Source: Sphaerochaeta pleomorpha str. Grapes (GTDB lineage: Bacteria; Spirochaetota; Spirochaetia; Sphaerochaetales; Sphaerochaetaceae). From it: a stretch of 64,000 nucleotides of DNA. The stretch covers positions 1,488,001 to 1,552,000 of the forward strand of contig NC_016633.1 of the NCBI RefSeq assembly GCF_000236685.1. The letters run 5' to 3'. Positions 16,140-25,567 of this stretch are shown here, piece after piece (positions within the stretch are counted from its first letter, which is position 1; each line of letters begins with the position of its first letter). The notes below the pieces were generated by a model that saw only the letters and a program-made list of their open reading frames with translations, was not told where the DNA came from and searched no databases. The translations under genes were made by a program, and so were the position numbers.

Positions 16140-17969
16140 ATGAAAAAGCAAGTTAATTTCATGTGCACCGCATTCCGCGACGGATTCCAGTCTGTCTATG
16201 GTGCCCGTGTGTTCACCAAAGATTTTATGCCTGCAGTAGCAGCTGCCCGCGAAGCTGGCATTACCCATTTCGAAGCCGGCGGTGGTGCACGGTTCCAGTC
16301 CCTTTATTTCTACACCAATGAAGATGCCTTTGCCATGATGGATGAGTTCCGCACGGTAGCAGGACCTGATGCCGACCTACAGACCCTCTCCCGTGGTGTC
16401 AACGTTGTCGGACTCGATTCCCAGTCCAGGGACATCATCGACTTGCACGCCAAGTTGTTCAAGAAGCACGGAATTTCCACAATCAGGAACTTCGACGCCC
16501 TCAATGATGTCAACAACCTCATCGACAGCGGACGCGCTATCAACGAAGCCGGACTCAGGCATGAAGTAACCGTCACCATGATGAGCCTTCCCCCGAATAC
16601 CGAAGGTGCCCATGATCCGGATTTCTACGAAGGCGTACTCAAACAGATCCTCGATGCCGGTATCAAATTTGAATCAGTTTGTTTCAAGGATGCCTCAGGT
16701 ACTTCTACCCCAGCGTATGTATTCGAGACTATCAAACGCGCACGCAAGTTGCTCGGAAAAGATATGAACATCGTGTTCCACACCCATGATACCGCAGGCG
16801 TAAGCATCCAGCAGTATATGTGTGCCATCGAAGCCGGTGCAAACCAGGTTGACCTCTCCATGGCTCCCGCTTCCGGCGGTACCTGCCAGCCTGACATCGT
16901 CACCATGTGGCATGCTCTCAGGGGTACCGACTACGACTTGGGAATCGACATCATGAAAGTCCGCAAAGCCGAGGAAGTATTCAAGGATTGCATGAAAGAC
17001 TACATCATTCCCCCCGAAGCCATGACCGTCAACCCTGAAATCCCCTTCTTCCCGCTTCCAGGCGGTGCCCTTACCGCGAACACCCAGATGCTCCGCGACA
17101 ACAAGATGATGGATAAATATCCTGCAATCGTCGAAGAGATGGGAGAAACAGTTGCCAAAGGTGGTTTCGGAACTTCTGTTACCCCTGTTTCCCAGTTCTA
17201 TTTCCAGCAGGCTTTCAACAACGTTATGTTCGGACCTTGGAATAAGATTGCTGAAGGCTATGGAAAGATGGTCCTCGGCTATTTCGGAAAGACCCCTGTC
17301 GCCCCCGATCCAGCGGTAGTAAAGGCTGCTGCAGAACAGCTCAAGCTTGAGCCTACCACCAAGCTGGTTGCCGATATCAACGATGCCGACCCTACCAAGG
17401 GTATAAAGGCTGCCACTGCGTTGCTTGAAGCTGCAAAGCTCCCGATCACTGACGAAAACATTTTCATTGCAGCTTCCTGCAAAGAAAAAGGTATTCTGTA
17501 TTTGACCGGCAAGGCAAAGCCGAACGGGATCCGCAAGATTGACCATGAAGCAGAAGCTGCCAAGGCAAGCGGTGAATACACCGTTACCGTCAATGGCAAG
17601 GCTTATGGCGTCAAACTCGGAAAAGCCAATGCAACGGTTAACGGCGTAGAGTACCCGATGAATGTCGTAAACGGAATCGATGCTGCAGCCATTGCCGCAA
17701 CCTCGGCTCCTGCCGTGTCCGATGGGGCAGCAGGTGTAGTCCTGCCTACCGGCGCTGGGGTTACCGTCAAGGCTCCGATGCCTGGTTTGATCCTTCGCCT
17801 CGAGGTAAAAGTCGGCCAGAAAGTGACCAAAAACCAGTGCGTGCTCGTCATGGAAGCCATGAAGATGGAAAATGAGATCTTTGCCCCTTGCGACGGTACC
17901 GTAACAAAAATCTGTGTAAGCCAAGGCCAGCAGATGCAAAACGATGACGATCTTATCGTAATCGCCTAA
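16140..17969 (+). CDS. oadA: oxaloacetate decarboxylase alpha subunit (carboxyltransferase plus biotin domain)
   Basis: 609 residues, normal length. The N-terminal TIM-barrel carboxyltransferase domain shows FRDGFQS (residues 12-18), KDASG and the metal-binding HTHDTAG. A PYC/OadA-type middle domain follows. The C-terminal biotinyl domain (about residues 535-609) has EAMKMEN with the biotinylated Lys575. An Ala/Pro-rich linker joins the two. The enzyme transfers CO2 from oxaloacetate to biotin, making pyruvate; the beta subunit then releases the CO2 with export of Na+. Related decarboxylases use other 2-oxo acids or malonyl-type substrates; oxaloacetate is the most likely from sequence. Confidence 0.93.
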   Translation: MKKQVNFMCTAFRDGFQSVYGARVFTKDFMPAVAAAREAGITHFEAGGGARFQSLYFYTNEDAFAMMDEFRTVAGPDADLQTLSRGVNVVGLDSQSRDIIDLHAKLFKKHGISTIRNFDALNDVNNLIDSGRAINEAGLRHEVTVTMMSLPPNTEGAHDPDFYEGVLKQILDAGIKFESVCFKDASGTSTPAYVFETIKRARKLLGKDMNIVFHTHDTAGVSIQQYMCAIEAGANQVDLSMAPASGGTCQPDIVTMWHALRGTDYDLGIDIMKVRKAEEVFKDCMKDYIIPPEAMTVNPEIPFFPLPGGALTANTQMLRDNKMMDKYPAIVEEMGETVAKGGFGTSVTPVSQFYFQQAFNNVMFGPWNKIAEGYGKMVLGYFGKTPVAPDPAVVKAAAEQLKLEPTTKLVADINDADPTKGIKAATALLEAAKLPITDENIFIAASCKEKGILYLTGKAKPNGIRKIDHEAEAAKASGEYTVTVNGKAYGVKLGKANATVNGVEYPMNVVNGIDAAAIAATSAPAVSDGAAGVVLPTGAGVTVKAPMPGLILRLEVKVGQKVTKNQCVLVMEAMKMENEIFAPCDGTVTKICVSQGQQMQNDDDLIVIA

Positions 17970-17983
17970 AGGAGAATGCTGAG

Positions 17984-19180
17984 ATGATTGGTTCCGCACT
18001 AAATAACCTCTGGCAGTCCACAGGGCTGTTCGGATTCCTAGGGATGGCAGAAGGCTTCGGGATCGGGAATATCATAATGATCCTGATCGGCTTCGTGCTT
18101 CTCTATCTTGCCATCAAGAAGGGGTTCGAACCCCTCTTGCTGGTTCCCATTGGGTTCGGATGTATTCTATCAAACATTCCCTTTGCCTTTATTGCAGGTA
18201 TCGACCCCTCCACAGGTGATGCTGGCTTTATCAAGCTTTTGTTTGACATGGGCATCAGTTCAGGACTTTTCCCGATCTTGATTTTCATGGGCGTTGGTGC
18301 CATGACCGATTTCGGGCCGCTTATTGCAAACCCGAAAACCTTGTTGCTCGGTGCTGCTGCCCAGTTTGGCATTTTCGTTGCCCTGCTCGGAGCCCTCGGC
18401 CTGAGTTTCATTCCCGGTATCAACTTCACGTTGCATGATGCTGCCTCCATTGGTATCATCGGAGGAGCGGATGGACCTACGGCAATTTATGTTACCAGCC
18501 GTCTGGCCGCGGATCTACTCGGGCCCATTGCCGTTGCAGCCTATAGCTACATGGCCTTGGTTCCTATTATCCAGCCCCCGATCATGCGCCTCTTGACTAC
18601 CGAAAACGAACGGAAAATCAGGATGCAGCAGCTCAGACCTGTTAGCAAGCTCGAAAAGATGCTTTTCCCTATTGTTGTTTTGACAACCTGTGCAATTCTC
18701 CTCCCCTCAGCCACCCCACTCATCGGTTCACTGATGTTCGGTAACCTGGCTAAGGAATGTGGAGTGGTAAACAGGCTCTCCGATACCATGCAGAACGCAC
18801 TGATGAACATCGTAACGATTTTCCTCGGCTTGGCTGTCGGTTCGAAGATGGAAGCCTCACACTTCCTCAACCTCAACACATTGGGAATTTTGGTTCTCGG
18901 TATGGTTGCTTTCAGCATCGGAACCGGAGCAGGCGTCCTTATTGCGAAGTTGATGAACAAGCTCGACCCGAAACACCCGGTCAACCCGCTTATCGGAAGC
19001 GCCGGGGTATCGGCAGTTCCGATGGCTGCCCGTGTTTCCAGTAAGGTCGGTCAGGAATCAGACCCCCAGAACTTCTTGCTCATGCATGCCATGGGTCCGA
19101 ACGTTGCCGGTGTTCTCGGTTCTGCCGTAGCCGCAGGCGTATTGCTTGCAGTTGTCCCTTTCATGGAAGTACTGGCCTAA
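17984..19180 (+). CDS. oadB: oxaloacetate decarboxylase beta subunit, Na+ pump
   Basis: 398 residues, very hydrophobic with about nine membrane helices. Conserved stretches include [17 protein letters not shown]-like [10 protein letters not shown] (around residues 159-168), with the Asp that takes part in Na+ transport, and the C-terminal [17 protein letters not shown] and [14 protein letters not shown]. It decarboxylates carboxybiotin on the alpha subunit and drives Na+ export, giving the cell a sodium gradient from fermentation. It starts 14 bp after oadA with an AAAGGAGAA site and is followed by a terminator. Confidence 0.93.
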   Translation: MIGSALNNLWQSTGLFGFLGMAEGFGIGNIIMILIGFVLLYLAIKKGFEPLLLVPIGFGCILSNIPFAFIAGIDPSTGDAGFIKLLFDMGISSGLFPILIFMGVGAMTDFGPLIANPKTLLLGAAAQFGIFVALLGALGLSFIPGINFTLHDAASIGIIGGADGPTAIYVTSRLAADLLGPIAVAAYSYMALVPIIQPPIMRLLTTENERKIRMQQLRPVSKLEKMLFPIVVLTTCAILLPSATPLIGSLMFGNLAKECGVVNRLSDTMQNALMNIVTIFLGLAVGSKMEASHFLNLNTLGILVLGMVAFSIGTGAGVLIAKLMNKLDPKHPVNPLIGSAGVSAVPMAARVSSKVGQESDPQNFLLMHAMGPNVAGVLGSAVAAGVLLAVVPFMEVLA

Positions 19181-19204
19181 ACCGGTTGCAAATCAACTAT
19201 TCTG

Positions 19205-19236
19205 CAAAGGTCCGTCAAATGACGGGCCTTTGCTTA
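19205..19236 (+). terminator. terminator of oadGAB
   Basis: Stem CAAAGGTCCGTCA / TGACGGGCCTTTG with a 2-nt loop, then CTTATCTT. A second small hairpin with T-run (AGGGG/CCCCT then TTTTT) follows at 19243-19261, directly before the next gene. Confidence 0.75.
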
Positions 19237-19270
19237 TCTTCCAGGGGTTCAGCCCCTTTTTGGTCTACCA

Positions 19271-20218
19271 ATGAAACCTACTGTCGGCTATAGTACCTGT
19301 ATCATGGTCATTATTCTTATCAGCGTCTTCATTCTCCTCCTGTTCTGGAACACCGCCCTGTGGGGGTATCAGGATAAAAACATCAACGACATCGAAAGCG
19401 ATGATGCTGCCTGTTTCTGCGAGGAAGCGAAAAGCATTGTCCTGAAGGCAAACAATAAAAAGGCTATCATCCTGGTACATGGATACCCTTCATGCCCCAG
19501 ATTATATACCTATAGTGCCAAGCGTTTTGCTGAGGCAGGGTATGATGTCTATGCACCCCTTCTGCCCGGTTTCGGTACCGATGTAAAGGAATTTGAGAAG
19601 ACCTACTTCACGCAGTGGTTCAATTACCTTTGCCGTTATTATGAAACGATCAGAGCTTCCTACCCTACGGTAGTTGTCTTGGGAACAAGCATGGGGGGCA
19701 TGATGACTCTCAAGCTCGGAGAAATCTACAGCAATACGCCCCAGGCCCCTGCTGCCTTGGTTTCCATCTCCGCTCCCGTAGTCTACAATAGTATCCGCGA
19801 CTGGATATTTACCGATATCAGGCTTTCTGTCATGCGGACCATTTCCCTTTTCAAACCTACCTTCGCTGCAAAAACCGTGCGTGGAAACCCCAAGGGCGAA
19901 GATGGCAATGAACTATGGACGGGGTATGCAGGGTTGTTTATTAACCAAGGACTCAGCCTGATTAACGCCATGGGCCCTGTCAGGAGAGACCTGGGGAAAA
20001 TCTCCTGCCCGCTCTATGCAATCCAGGACGTCAATGACAAGACGGTCCCTTTCAAGAACTTGAAAATCATCCAAAGGGAGAATGGAAGCCACGACTTCCA
20101 GACCCTCGAGACCGAAATGGGCAATTACGGGCATACACGTCATGCGTTGCTCATGTATTATTCTATCCAAAGTGAATTGACCGATTCCATTCTCGATTTT
20201 CTCAAAGACAAGGAGTAA
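19271..20218 (+). CDS. alpha/beta-hydrolase, membrane-anchored
   Basis: 315 residues. Residues 11-32 form a hydrophobic N-terminal helix (MVIILISVFILLLFW), probably a membrane anchor that leaves the enzyme outside the cytoplasm. The hydrolase domain shows VHGYPSCP (oxyanion region, about residue 72), GTSMGG with nucleophile Ser140, and a late QDVNDKTVP loop with the likely catalytic Asp, then GHTRHAL with the His. The pattern fits carboxylesterases or monoacylglycerol lipases. There is no clear RBS at this ATG. It is 3 bp upstream of the dCMP deaminase gene and may form an operon with it. Confidence 0.85.
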   Translation: MKPTVGYSTCIMVIILISVFILLLFWNTALWGYQDKNINDIESDDAACFCEEAKSIVLKANNKKAIILVHGYPSCPRLYTYSAKRFAEAGYDVYAPLLPGFGTDVKEFEKTYFTQWFNYLCRYYETIRASYPTVVVLGTSMGGMMTLKLGEIYSNTPQAPAALVSISAPVVYNSIRDWIFTDIRLSVMRTISLFKPTFAAKTVRGNPKGEDGNELWTGYAGLFINQGLSLINAMGPVRRDLGKISCPLYAIQDVNDKTVPFKNLKIIQRENGSHDFQTLETEMGNYGHTRHALLMYYSIQSELTDSILDFLKDKE

Positions 20219-20221
20219 AAA

Positions 20222-20704
20222 ATGGCAAAACGTGAAGACTATATCAGCTGGGACGAGTATTTCATGGGCGTTGCAGTCCTTTCCTCTATGCGGAGCAAGG
20301 ATCCCCATACGCAAGTAGGTGCCTGTATTGTCAACTCAGAGAAAAAAATCGTTGGCGTCGGCTACAATGGCTTTCCCATCGGATGTAATGATGATGAAGT
20401 TCCCTGGGAACGCGAAGGAGAATGGCTTGACACCAAGTACCCCTATGTCTGCCACGCCGAGCTCAATGCAATTCTCAATAGCATCAGCAGCAACCTCAAG
20501 GGATGTACGCTCTATGTCGGTCTTTTTCCCTGTAACGAATGTGCAAAGGCAATCATCCAGGCCGGAATCAAGGAAGTGGTATATCTCTCGGACAAATATG
20601 CAGAGGCCGATAATACAAAGGCCTCCAAATGGATGTTTGACCAGACAGGGGTCTCCTACCGGAAGCTTGCATTCACCCACCCTTCCATAACTATAGGGTT
20701 CTGA
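20222..20704 (+). CDS. comEB: deoxycytidylate (dCMP) deaminase-type protein
   Basis: 160 residues with the cytidine/deoxycytidylate deaminase zinc site: HAE at 78-80 (His78 ligand, Glu80 proton shuttle) and PCNEC at 103-107 (Cys104 and Cys107 ligands). Opening [25 protein letters not shown] and the VGYNGFPIG strand are typical of dCMP deaminases, which give dUMP for thymidylate synthesis. AAGGAG sits 7 bp upstream. The gene lies between a hydrolase and a PfkB kinase with almost no gap. Confidence 0.92.
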   Translation: MAKREDYISWDEYFMGVAVLSSMRSKDPHTQVGACIVNSEKKIVGVGYNGFPIGCNDDEVPWEREGEWLDTKYPYVCHAELNAILNSISSNLKGCTLYVGLFPCNECAKAIIQAGIKEVVYLSDKYAEADNTKASKWMFDQTGVSYRKLAFTHPSITIGF

Positions 20705-20706
20705 AC

Positions 20707-21630
20707 ATGATACTTACCGTATGCCTCAACCCAACCTTCCAGAATACCATGCTTTTCGACTCGTTCACCCTTGGCGAAGTAAACCGTTGCATCACTCATT
20801 TTCTCGATGCCTCGGGCAAAGGAATGAATACTGCAAGAATCCTCTCCCAGCTAGGTGAAGATGCTTCCCTGCTCACCCATCTCGGGGGAGTGAGGAAAGA
20901 GGAAATGCTCAGCCTGTGCAAAAAAGACAGGGTAGAAATCCTCCATGCAGACAGTGAAAGCGAGATACGGACCTGTACAACCATCATTTCCCAAGGGCAA
21001 TGCACGGAACTTGTCGAGGAACCCTTTGCAGTAGCCCCTTCCACGGAATTAAAAATCAGGCAACTATATTCCCAGGCTTTGAGCCGGGCAGAGGCAGTCA
21101 TCATCTGCGGGACACGGGCTCCAGGATATAGCGAGAACCTGTATAGCGACTTCACCTTCGAGGCAAAGCAACAGGGGAAATTCGTGCTTCTGGATGTAAA
21201 GGGCCATGACCTGCTTTCCTCCCTTCCCTTTCGTCCCGATGTTATCAAACCGAATCTTTCCGAATTCATGAAAACCTTTTTCGATGAAGCTATCGGGGAG
21301 CAAGAGGCAACAGAAGAATGTAAGGCTAAGGTGATTGCCAAGCTGAAAAGCCTCCATACCCTGTATGGATGTTCAATTGTACTCTCCCGGGGCAAAGCCG
21401 ATACCTGGCTGTACGATGGGTCTTTTTACACGTGTCCGGTTATTCCTGGACAGGTGGTGAACACCATAGGTTGCGGCGATACCTTGAGTGCAGTCCTGAC
21501 CTCAAGGTTGCAAAAGGGCCAAACTCTGCAACAGGCAATCAATGAAGCAACCCGCTATGCAACAAAGAACGCCGAAAACATCCATCCGGGAAATATCAGT
21601 AGCGAACCAATACAGCCAATAAGCTATTAA
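20707..21630 (+). CDS. PfkB-family sugar kinase (1-phosphofructokinase/tagatose-6-phosphate kinase group)
   Basis: 307 residues, usual for this group. The N-terminus MILTVCLNPTFQNTM and the glycine-rich ASGKGMNTARIL (residues 36-47) are the first PfkB signature of the phosphofructokinase/tagatose kinase branch. The second signature is NTIGCGDTLSAVL near residue 253, with catalytic base Asp258. It phosphorylates a sugar phosphate with ATP in the cytoplasm. No PTS or tagatose genes are nearby, so the exact substrate is not clear. It starts 2 bp after the dCMP deaminase stop. Confidence 0.85.
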   Translation: MILTVCLNPTFQNTMLFDSFTLGEVNRCITHFLDASGKGMNTARILSQLGEDASLLTHLGGVRKEEMLSLCKKDRVEILHADSESEIRTCTTIISQGQCTELVEEPFAVAPSTELKIRQLYSQALSRAEAVIICGTRAPGYSENLYSDFTFEAKQQGKFVLLDVKGHDLLSSLPFRPDVIKPNLSEFMKTFFDEAIGEQEATEECKAKVIAKLKSLHTLYGCSIVLSRGKADTWLYDGSFYTCPVIPGQVVNTIGCGDTLSAVLTSRLQKGQTLQQAINEATRYATKNAENIHPGNISSEPIQPISY

Positions 21631-21751
21631 TTTTTGATTTATTTCTAAATTTTGCAACACTTTTATGCCAGTAATAGCAAAAAATTTTAGTATAAATAAT
21701 CTATATCTCAATGTAATCAATCTTTTTTTATCAATTAGCGAACGATAGCCT

Positions 21752-21781
21752 TTGACAGTTTGAAGATTATCCATCTATACT
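21752..21781 (+). promoter_or_regulatory. sigma-70-type promoter of the first BMP transporter operon
   Basis: TTGACA (21752-21757), 18-bp spacer, TATACT (21776-21781). A small hairpin CCCAC-CTA-GTGGG follows at about 21797-21809, before the GAGGAGAG ribosome-binding site. Confidence 0.7.
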
Positions 21782-21834
21782 GGTAAAAATTAATTCCCAC
21801 CTAGTGGGTAGTCATTCATTGAGGAGAGAGTTCT

Positions 21835-22869
21835 ATGAAAAAACTAATGACAATTGTCTTATGCCTTGCCATGGTAAGTTCCGTAGCCTTTGCAAACGGA
21901 AGCAAAGAAACTGCCCCTGTTGCTGAAACCAAATCAAATGTTGTAAAGATTGCATTGATTATCGAGAATACTGTCGATGACAAAGGGTGGGGTCAAGCAA
22001 TGCATGACGGCATCCTCCAGGCCCAAGCAGCACTGCCCGGTCGCATCGAATACAGTTACAGCGAGAAAATGAAACCTGTTGATGCAGGTTCCGCTGCCCG
22101 CCAGTATGTTGCCCAGGGTTATAATATCATCATTGGACATGGTGCCCAGTACAAGAACCTGATGCTTGAAATGGCTGACGAATATCCTAATGTCACCTTT
22201 GCATTCGGAACCAGTGCCGAGGTCGGTCCTGCCAATGTATTTACCTACATGCCTGAAAGCGAAGAAACCGGATATCTCTCTGGCTTGATCGCCGGTCTGA
22301 CCACCAAAGAAAACACTATCGGTATTGTCGGTCCTGTAGACGGTGGCGATGCTGCCCGTTACAACCGTGGTTTCGTACTCGGCGTACAGGCTGTAAACCC
22401 TGCTGCCAAGATCATGGTTGCCCATACCGGATCCTTCGGTGACTTCGTAAAAGCCGGTGAAGTGGCCCAGTCCCAGATCAAAGCCGGTGCAGACGTTCTT
22501 ACCGGTTCTTCCCAGCAGGCTCTTGGAGCACTCCGTGCTGTTGCAGACTACAAAGATCAGCCCATTTGGTGGGTTGGCCAGGACCTTGCACAGCTCAGTA
22601 TTGCCGAGGGTTACAAGTGTATCGCAGCTTCTTCCTACAACTATGCTTCAGTCATCATTGGTCTGATCGAGAAACATGATGCCGGTATCATGGGTGGTGC
22701 ATGCATCCCTATGAACTTCAATAACGGTGGATTCGTATTCAAGTTCAACGATTCTTTGAAGAGCATGTACACTGGAGCAATCGAGACCAAAGTCAACGAA
22801 GCTCTCGCAACGTTCAAATCGAAGCCCAATACTATCGATTGGAGTTCTGTAGATTACGCAAAGCTTTAA
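21835..22869 (+). CDS. BMP-family ABC transporter substrate-binding protein
   Basis: 344 residues. Signal peptide 1-20 with cleavage near FANGS; no lipobox Cys, so it is a soluble periplasmic protein. The mature part matches the basic-membrane-protein (BMP/PnrA/Med) family: VVKIALIIENTVDDKGWGQAMHDGI, a GYNIIIGHGAQY strand, FAFGTSAEV, and YMPESEETGYLSGLIAG. Members bind purine nucleosides or related ligands. The gene heads an operon with an ATPase and two permeases of the nucleoside transporter type, separated from them by a terminator hairpin. Confidence 0.92.
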   Translation: MKKLMTIVLCLAMVSSVAFANGSKETAPVAETKSNVVKIALIIENTVDDKGWGQAMHDGILQAQAALPGRIEYSYSEKMKPVDAGSAARQYVAQGYNIIIGHGAQYKNLMLEMADEYPNVTFAFGTSAEVGPANVFTYMPESEETGYLSGLIAGLTTKENTIGIVGPVDGGDAARYNRGFVLGVQAVNPAAKIMVAHTGSFGDFVKAGEVAQSQIKAGADVLTGSSQQALGALRAVADYKDQPIWWVGQDLAQLSIAEGYKCIAASSYNYASVIIGLIEKHDAGIMGGACIPMNFNNGGFVFKFNDSLKSMYTGAIETKVNEALATFKSKPNTIDWSSVDYAKL

Positions 22870-22881
22870 TCTCATACTATA

Positions 22882-22918
22882 AGAGTCATGGGAGGGAAAC
22901 CTCCATGACTCTTTTTTT
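22882..22918 (+). terminator. intra-operon terminator/attenuator after the binding-protein gene
   Basis: Stem AGAGTCATGG(AGG) / (CCT)CCATGACTCT with a short GAAA-type loop and a seven-T run. It lies between the binding-protein gene and the ATPase gene of the same operon, so it likely lets only part of the transcripts go on. Confidence 0.9.
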
Positions 22919-22941
22919 GAACTAATCCGGAGGATTTTCGT

Positions 22942-24480
22942 ATGGAATTGACAACAAAAAAAATTACCAGCCTTCGGGTGGAACACATTACCAAACGATT
23001 TCCCGGCGTTCTCGCCAGCGACGATATCTCCCTTTCGATTGCAGAAGGTGAAGTATTGGCACTCGTAGGGGAAAATGGTGCCGGAAAAACCACCTTGATG
23101 AACATCCTGATGGGACTTTACCAGAGCGATGAGGGACGTATCCTTATCAACGGGGAAGAAGTCAAGTTCCGTTCACCCAACGATGCCTTTGCAGCTGGTT
23201 TGGGGATGGTACACCAACAGTACATGCTGGTCCCCAATATGTCTGTACTTGAAAACATTGCACTTGGCTACAAAAACGCCTGGGGCCCCTTCAAACTCGA
23301 CCTGAAAATGGTCAGGAACCGAATCAATGAAGTCTCCAAGAAATATGGATTGGCTGTAGACCCTGATGCCTATATCTGGCAACTCTCCGTAGGCGAACAA
23401 CAAAGGGTCGAATTGGTCAAAACCCTCTGCCTCGGTGCACGTTTCCTCATCCTGGACGAACCGACCAGCGCCTTGACCCCACAGGAAACAGACGAGCTCA
23501 TCATTCTGCTAAAAAGAATGTCCAGTGAGCTCTCGATTATCTTTATCAGCCACAAGCTCCAGGAAGTAAAAGATCTCTCTGACAAGATTGTAATCCTGCG
23601 CCACGGCGCGGTCGTCTTTGAAGGGAAAACCAGCGAGCACTCACCGAGTGATATCGCAGCCTTGATGACGGGACATGAAGTCGAACTCCCCCAGAACGAC
23701 GAACCTCCCTGTGAAGGTGAGACTGTTCTGGATATTAAAAATCTCAACGTGAAGAGTGACAGGGGCTTTTTGGCCCTGAGAGACCTCAACCTGTCTATCA
23801 AGGCTGGGGAAATAGTAGGGCTGGCTGGAGTTTCGGGAAATGGACAGCGAGAACTCGCAGAGGCGATTAACGGACTGAGGAAGGTCGAGGATGGCGAGAT
23901 CCTTTTCTTCGGGAAAGACCTTGCCAACAAATCGCCCAGCCATATCATTGAGGCGGGAATGGGATATATTCCTGAGGAACGGAATACCGAGGGTATCGTG
24001 CCTTCTTTCTCAATGAAGGAGAACTTGATCCTCAAGGATTCTTCACACACCCAATTTTCAAAGTACTCTTTCCTCAAGAAAAAAGAGATTGAAAAGAATG
24101 CAACGGATCTTAGGATAAAGTTTGATATCCGCAGCCCGAATACGTCTGTTACAGCCGGATCACTTTCCGGAGGAAATATCCAGAAGGTTATCCTGGCCCG
24201 TGAGCTTTCACGGAAACCAAAATTCCTAATCGCAGTCTACCCGATCAGGGGGCTCGACCTAGGGGCAGCGGAGTTTATCCACAAGCAGCTTTTGGAGAAA
24301 AGACGGGAAGGAATCGGAATATTGCTGGTCAGCGAAGAGCTGGATGAAATCCTTGACCTCTCTGACCGTGTAGCAGTTATTTTCAAGGGACAAATCCAAA
24401 AAGTATTGGACAGAAAGGATGCAAACCGCAGAAGCCTTGGCATCCTGATGGCAGGAGTGAAAGATGACCAAACAGTTTAG
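22942..24480 (+). CDS. ABC transporter ATP-binding protein, nucleoside type (two ATPase domains)
   Basis: 512 residues with two ATPase domains, as in the sugar/nucleoside group. The first has Walker A GENGAGKTT (about residues 46-54), signature LSVGEQQRVE and Walker B FLILDEPTSAL. The second has the family's degenerate Walker A GVSGNGQRELA and the signature LSGGNIQKV. Unlike the second BMP operon (NQPTRGLD), the last loop here reads VYPIRGLD, a change at normally conserved Q and T positions. RBS CCGGAGGA precedes the ATG. It overlaps the next gene by 17 bp. It powers uptake through the two permeases that follow. Confidence 0.92.
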   Translation: MELTTKKITSLRVEHITKRFPGVLASDDISLSIAEGEVLALVGENGAGKTTLMNILMGLYQSDEGRILINGEEVKFRSPNDAFAAGLGMVHQQYMLVPNMSVLENIALGYKNAWGPFKLDLKMVRNRINEVSKKYGLAVDPDAYIWQLSVGEQQRVELVKTLCLGARFLILDEPTSALTPQETDELIILLKRMSSELSIIFISHKLQEVKDLSDKIVILRHGAVVFEGKTSEHSPSDIAALMTGHEVELPQNDEPPCEGETVLDIKNLNVKSDRGFLALRDLNLSIKAGEIVGLAGVSGNGQRELAEAINGLRKVEDGEILFFGKDLANKSPSHIIEAGMGYIPEERNTEGIVPSFSMKENLILKDSSHTQFSKYSFLKKKEIEKNATDLRIKFDIRSPNTSVTAGSLSGGNIQKVILARELSRKPKFLIAVYPIRGLDLGAAEFIHKQLLEKRREGIGILLVSEELDEILDLSDRVAVIFKGQIQKVLDRKDANRRSLGILMAGVKDDQTV

Positions 24481-25567
24481 GATTATGTATAAAGTCGCCA
24501 TCATCATTCTGGCTATTCTCTCTGCAATGTTGATCGGTGCCATTATTCTCTGGACAATCGGGGCTGATGTAATGAAAACCTACACAGTCATCCTTCTGGA
24601 ACCGCTGAAAAGCACATTGTCTATCAGCGAGGTCCTTCTCAGGGCAATACCGTTGACGCTCATTGCCCTCGGTATTTCGGTTGCCTACCGCAGTGGCATC
24701 ATCAACATCGGTGCTGAAGGCCAGATGGCTATGGGAATTCTGGGAACCACGGCAGTTGCCTTGCTGTTCCCTGATCTTCCCAAACCGGTACTGATGCCTA
24801 TGGCAATCCTTGCAGGTGCGCTTTGCGGGGCTTTCTGGGGCTTTATCCCGGGGATTCTCAAGGCAAAGCTCCAGGTAAGCGAATTGCTTTCCACTGTTAT
24901 GCTCAACTATATTGCAGCCCAGTTCTATACGTTCTTTCTCCGCGGGCCGATGCTCGACCCTGCCGAGATTACCATGGGAAGCGGGACTCCCCAGTCGATG
25001 CGCTTGACCAAGAACATTTGGCTGGATCGTTTCCTTCCTGGCACACGGCTCCATACAGGGCTTTTCCTTGCCCTTGCCTTGGCCCTTATCATTTACCTGG
25101 TGCTCTGGAAAACCTCCTTCGGCTACAAGATGCGCGCTGCAGGGGCAAGTGCCCGGGCTGCCAAGTATGGTGGTATCAATGTGGCTTGGTATCTGATAAT
25201 CGCCATGGCAATCAGTGGTGCCTTTGCGGGTATCGCCGGTTACGTTGAGGTAGCTGGTGTCCACAGGAGAGCCATCGAAGGCATTACCGGTGGTTACGGT
25301 TTCAGCGGCATCGTCGTTGCCCTCTTCGGAGGATTGCATCCGGCAGGAATTATCCCGGCCTCTTTCTTCTTTGGCCTTTTGCTTGTAGGCGCAGACATGA
25401 CCCAGCGAATGGTGGGAGTACCTGCCAATATGGTGTATGTATTGCAAGGCATCATCATTTTGGTCATTGTAGCTACCCAGATGATCCTGGCTGACCCCTA
25501 TCTGATGGAAAAAGTCTGGCGTAAATTCCAGAAACTTACACACCACACCAAGGAGGTGGAAGCATGA
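24464..25567 (+). CDS. ABC transporter permease, nucleoside type (first)
   Basis: 367 residues, about nine to ten membrane helices. Hallmarks of the BPD_transp_2 group: SGIINIGAEGQMAMG (residues 76-90), GALCGAFWGFIPGILKAKLQVSELLSTVMLNYIA, and AGASARAAKYGGINVAW, which is the coupling (EAA-like) loop. Length and the NIGAEGQM motif match the YufP/NupP-type permease of purine nucleoside importers. It overlaps both neighbours (17 and 4 bp). Confidence 0.92.
   Translation: MTKQFRIMYKVAIIILAILSAMLIGAIILWTIGADVMKTYTVILLEPLKSTLSISEVLLRAIPLTLIALGISVAYRSGIINIGAEGQMAMGILGTTAVALLFPDLPKPVLMPMAILAGALCGAFWGFIPGILKAKLQVSELLSTVMLNYIAAQFYTFFLRGPMLDPAEITMGSGTPQSMRLTKNIWLDRFLPGTRLHTGLFLALALALIIYLVLWKTSFGYKMRAAGASARAAKYGGINVAWYLIIAMAISGAFAGIAGYVEVAGVHRRAIEGITGGYGFSGIVVALFGGLHPAGIIPASFFFGLLLVGADMTQRMVGVPANMVYVLQGIIILVIVATQMILADPYLMEKVWRKFQKLTHHTKEVEA

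Noticed and set aside
16695-17999. 434-codon minus-strand frame inside oadA
   Set aside because: It is opposite a well-defined OadA, is rich in His, Asp, Gly and Cys without motifs, and has no RBS; it is an antisense shadow of codon bias.
24383-25546. 387-codon minus-strand frame opposite the permease
   Set aside because: Highly polar His/Gln/Asn-rich composition is the usual reverse reading of membrane helices; no family motif.
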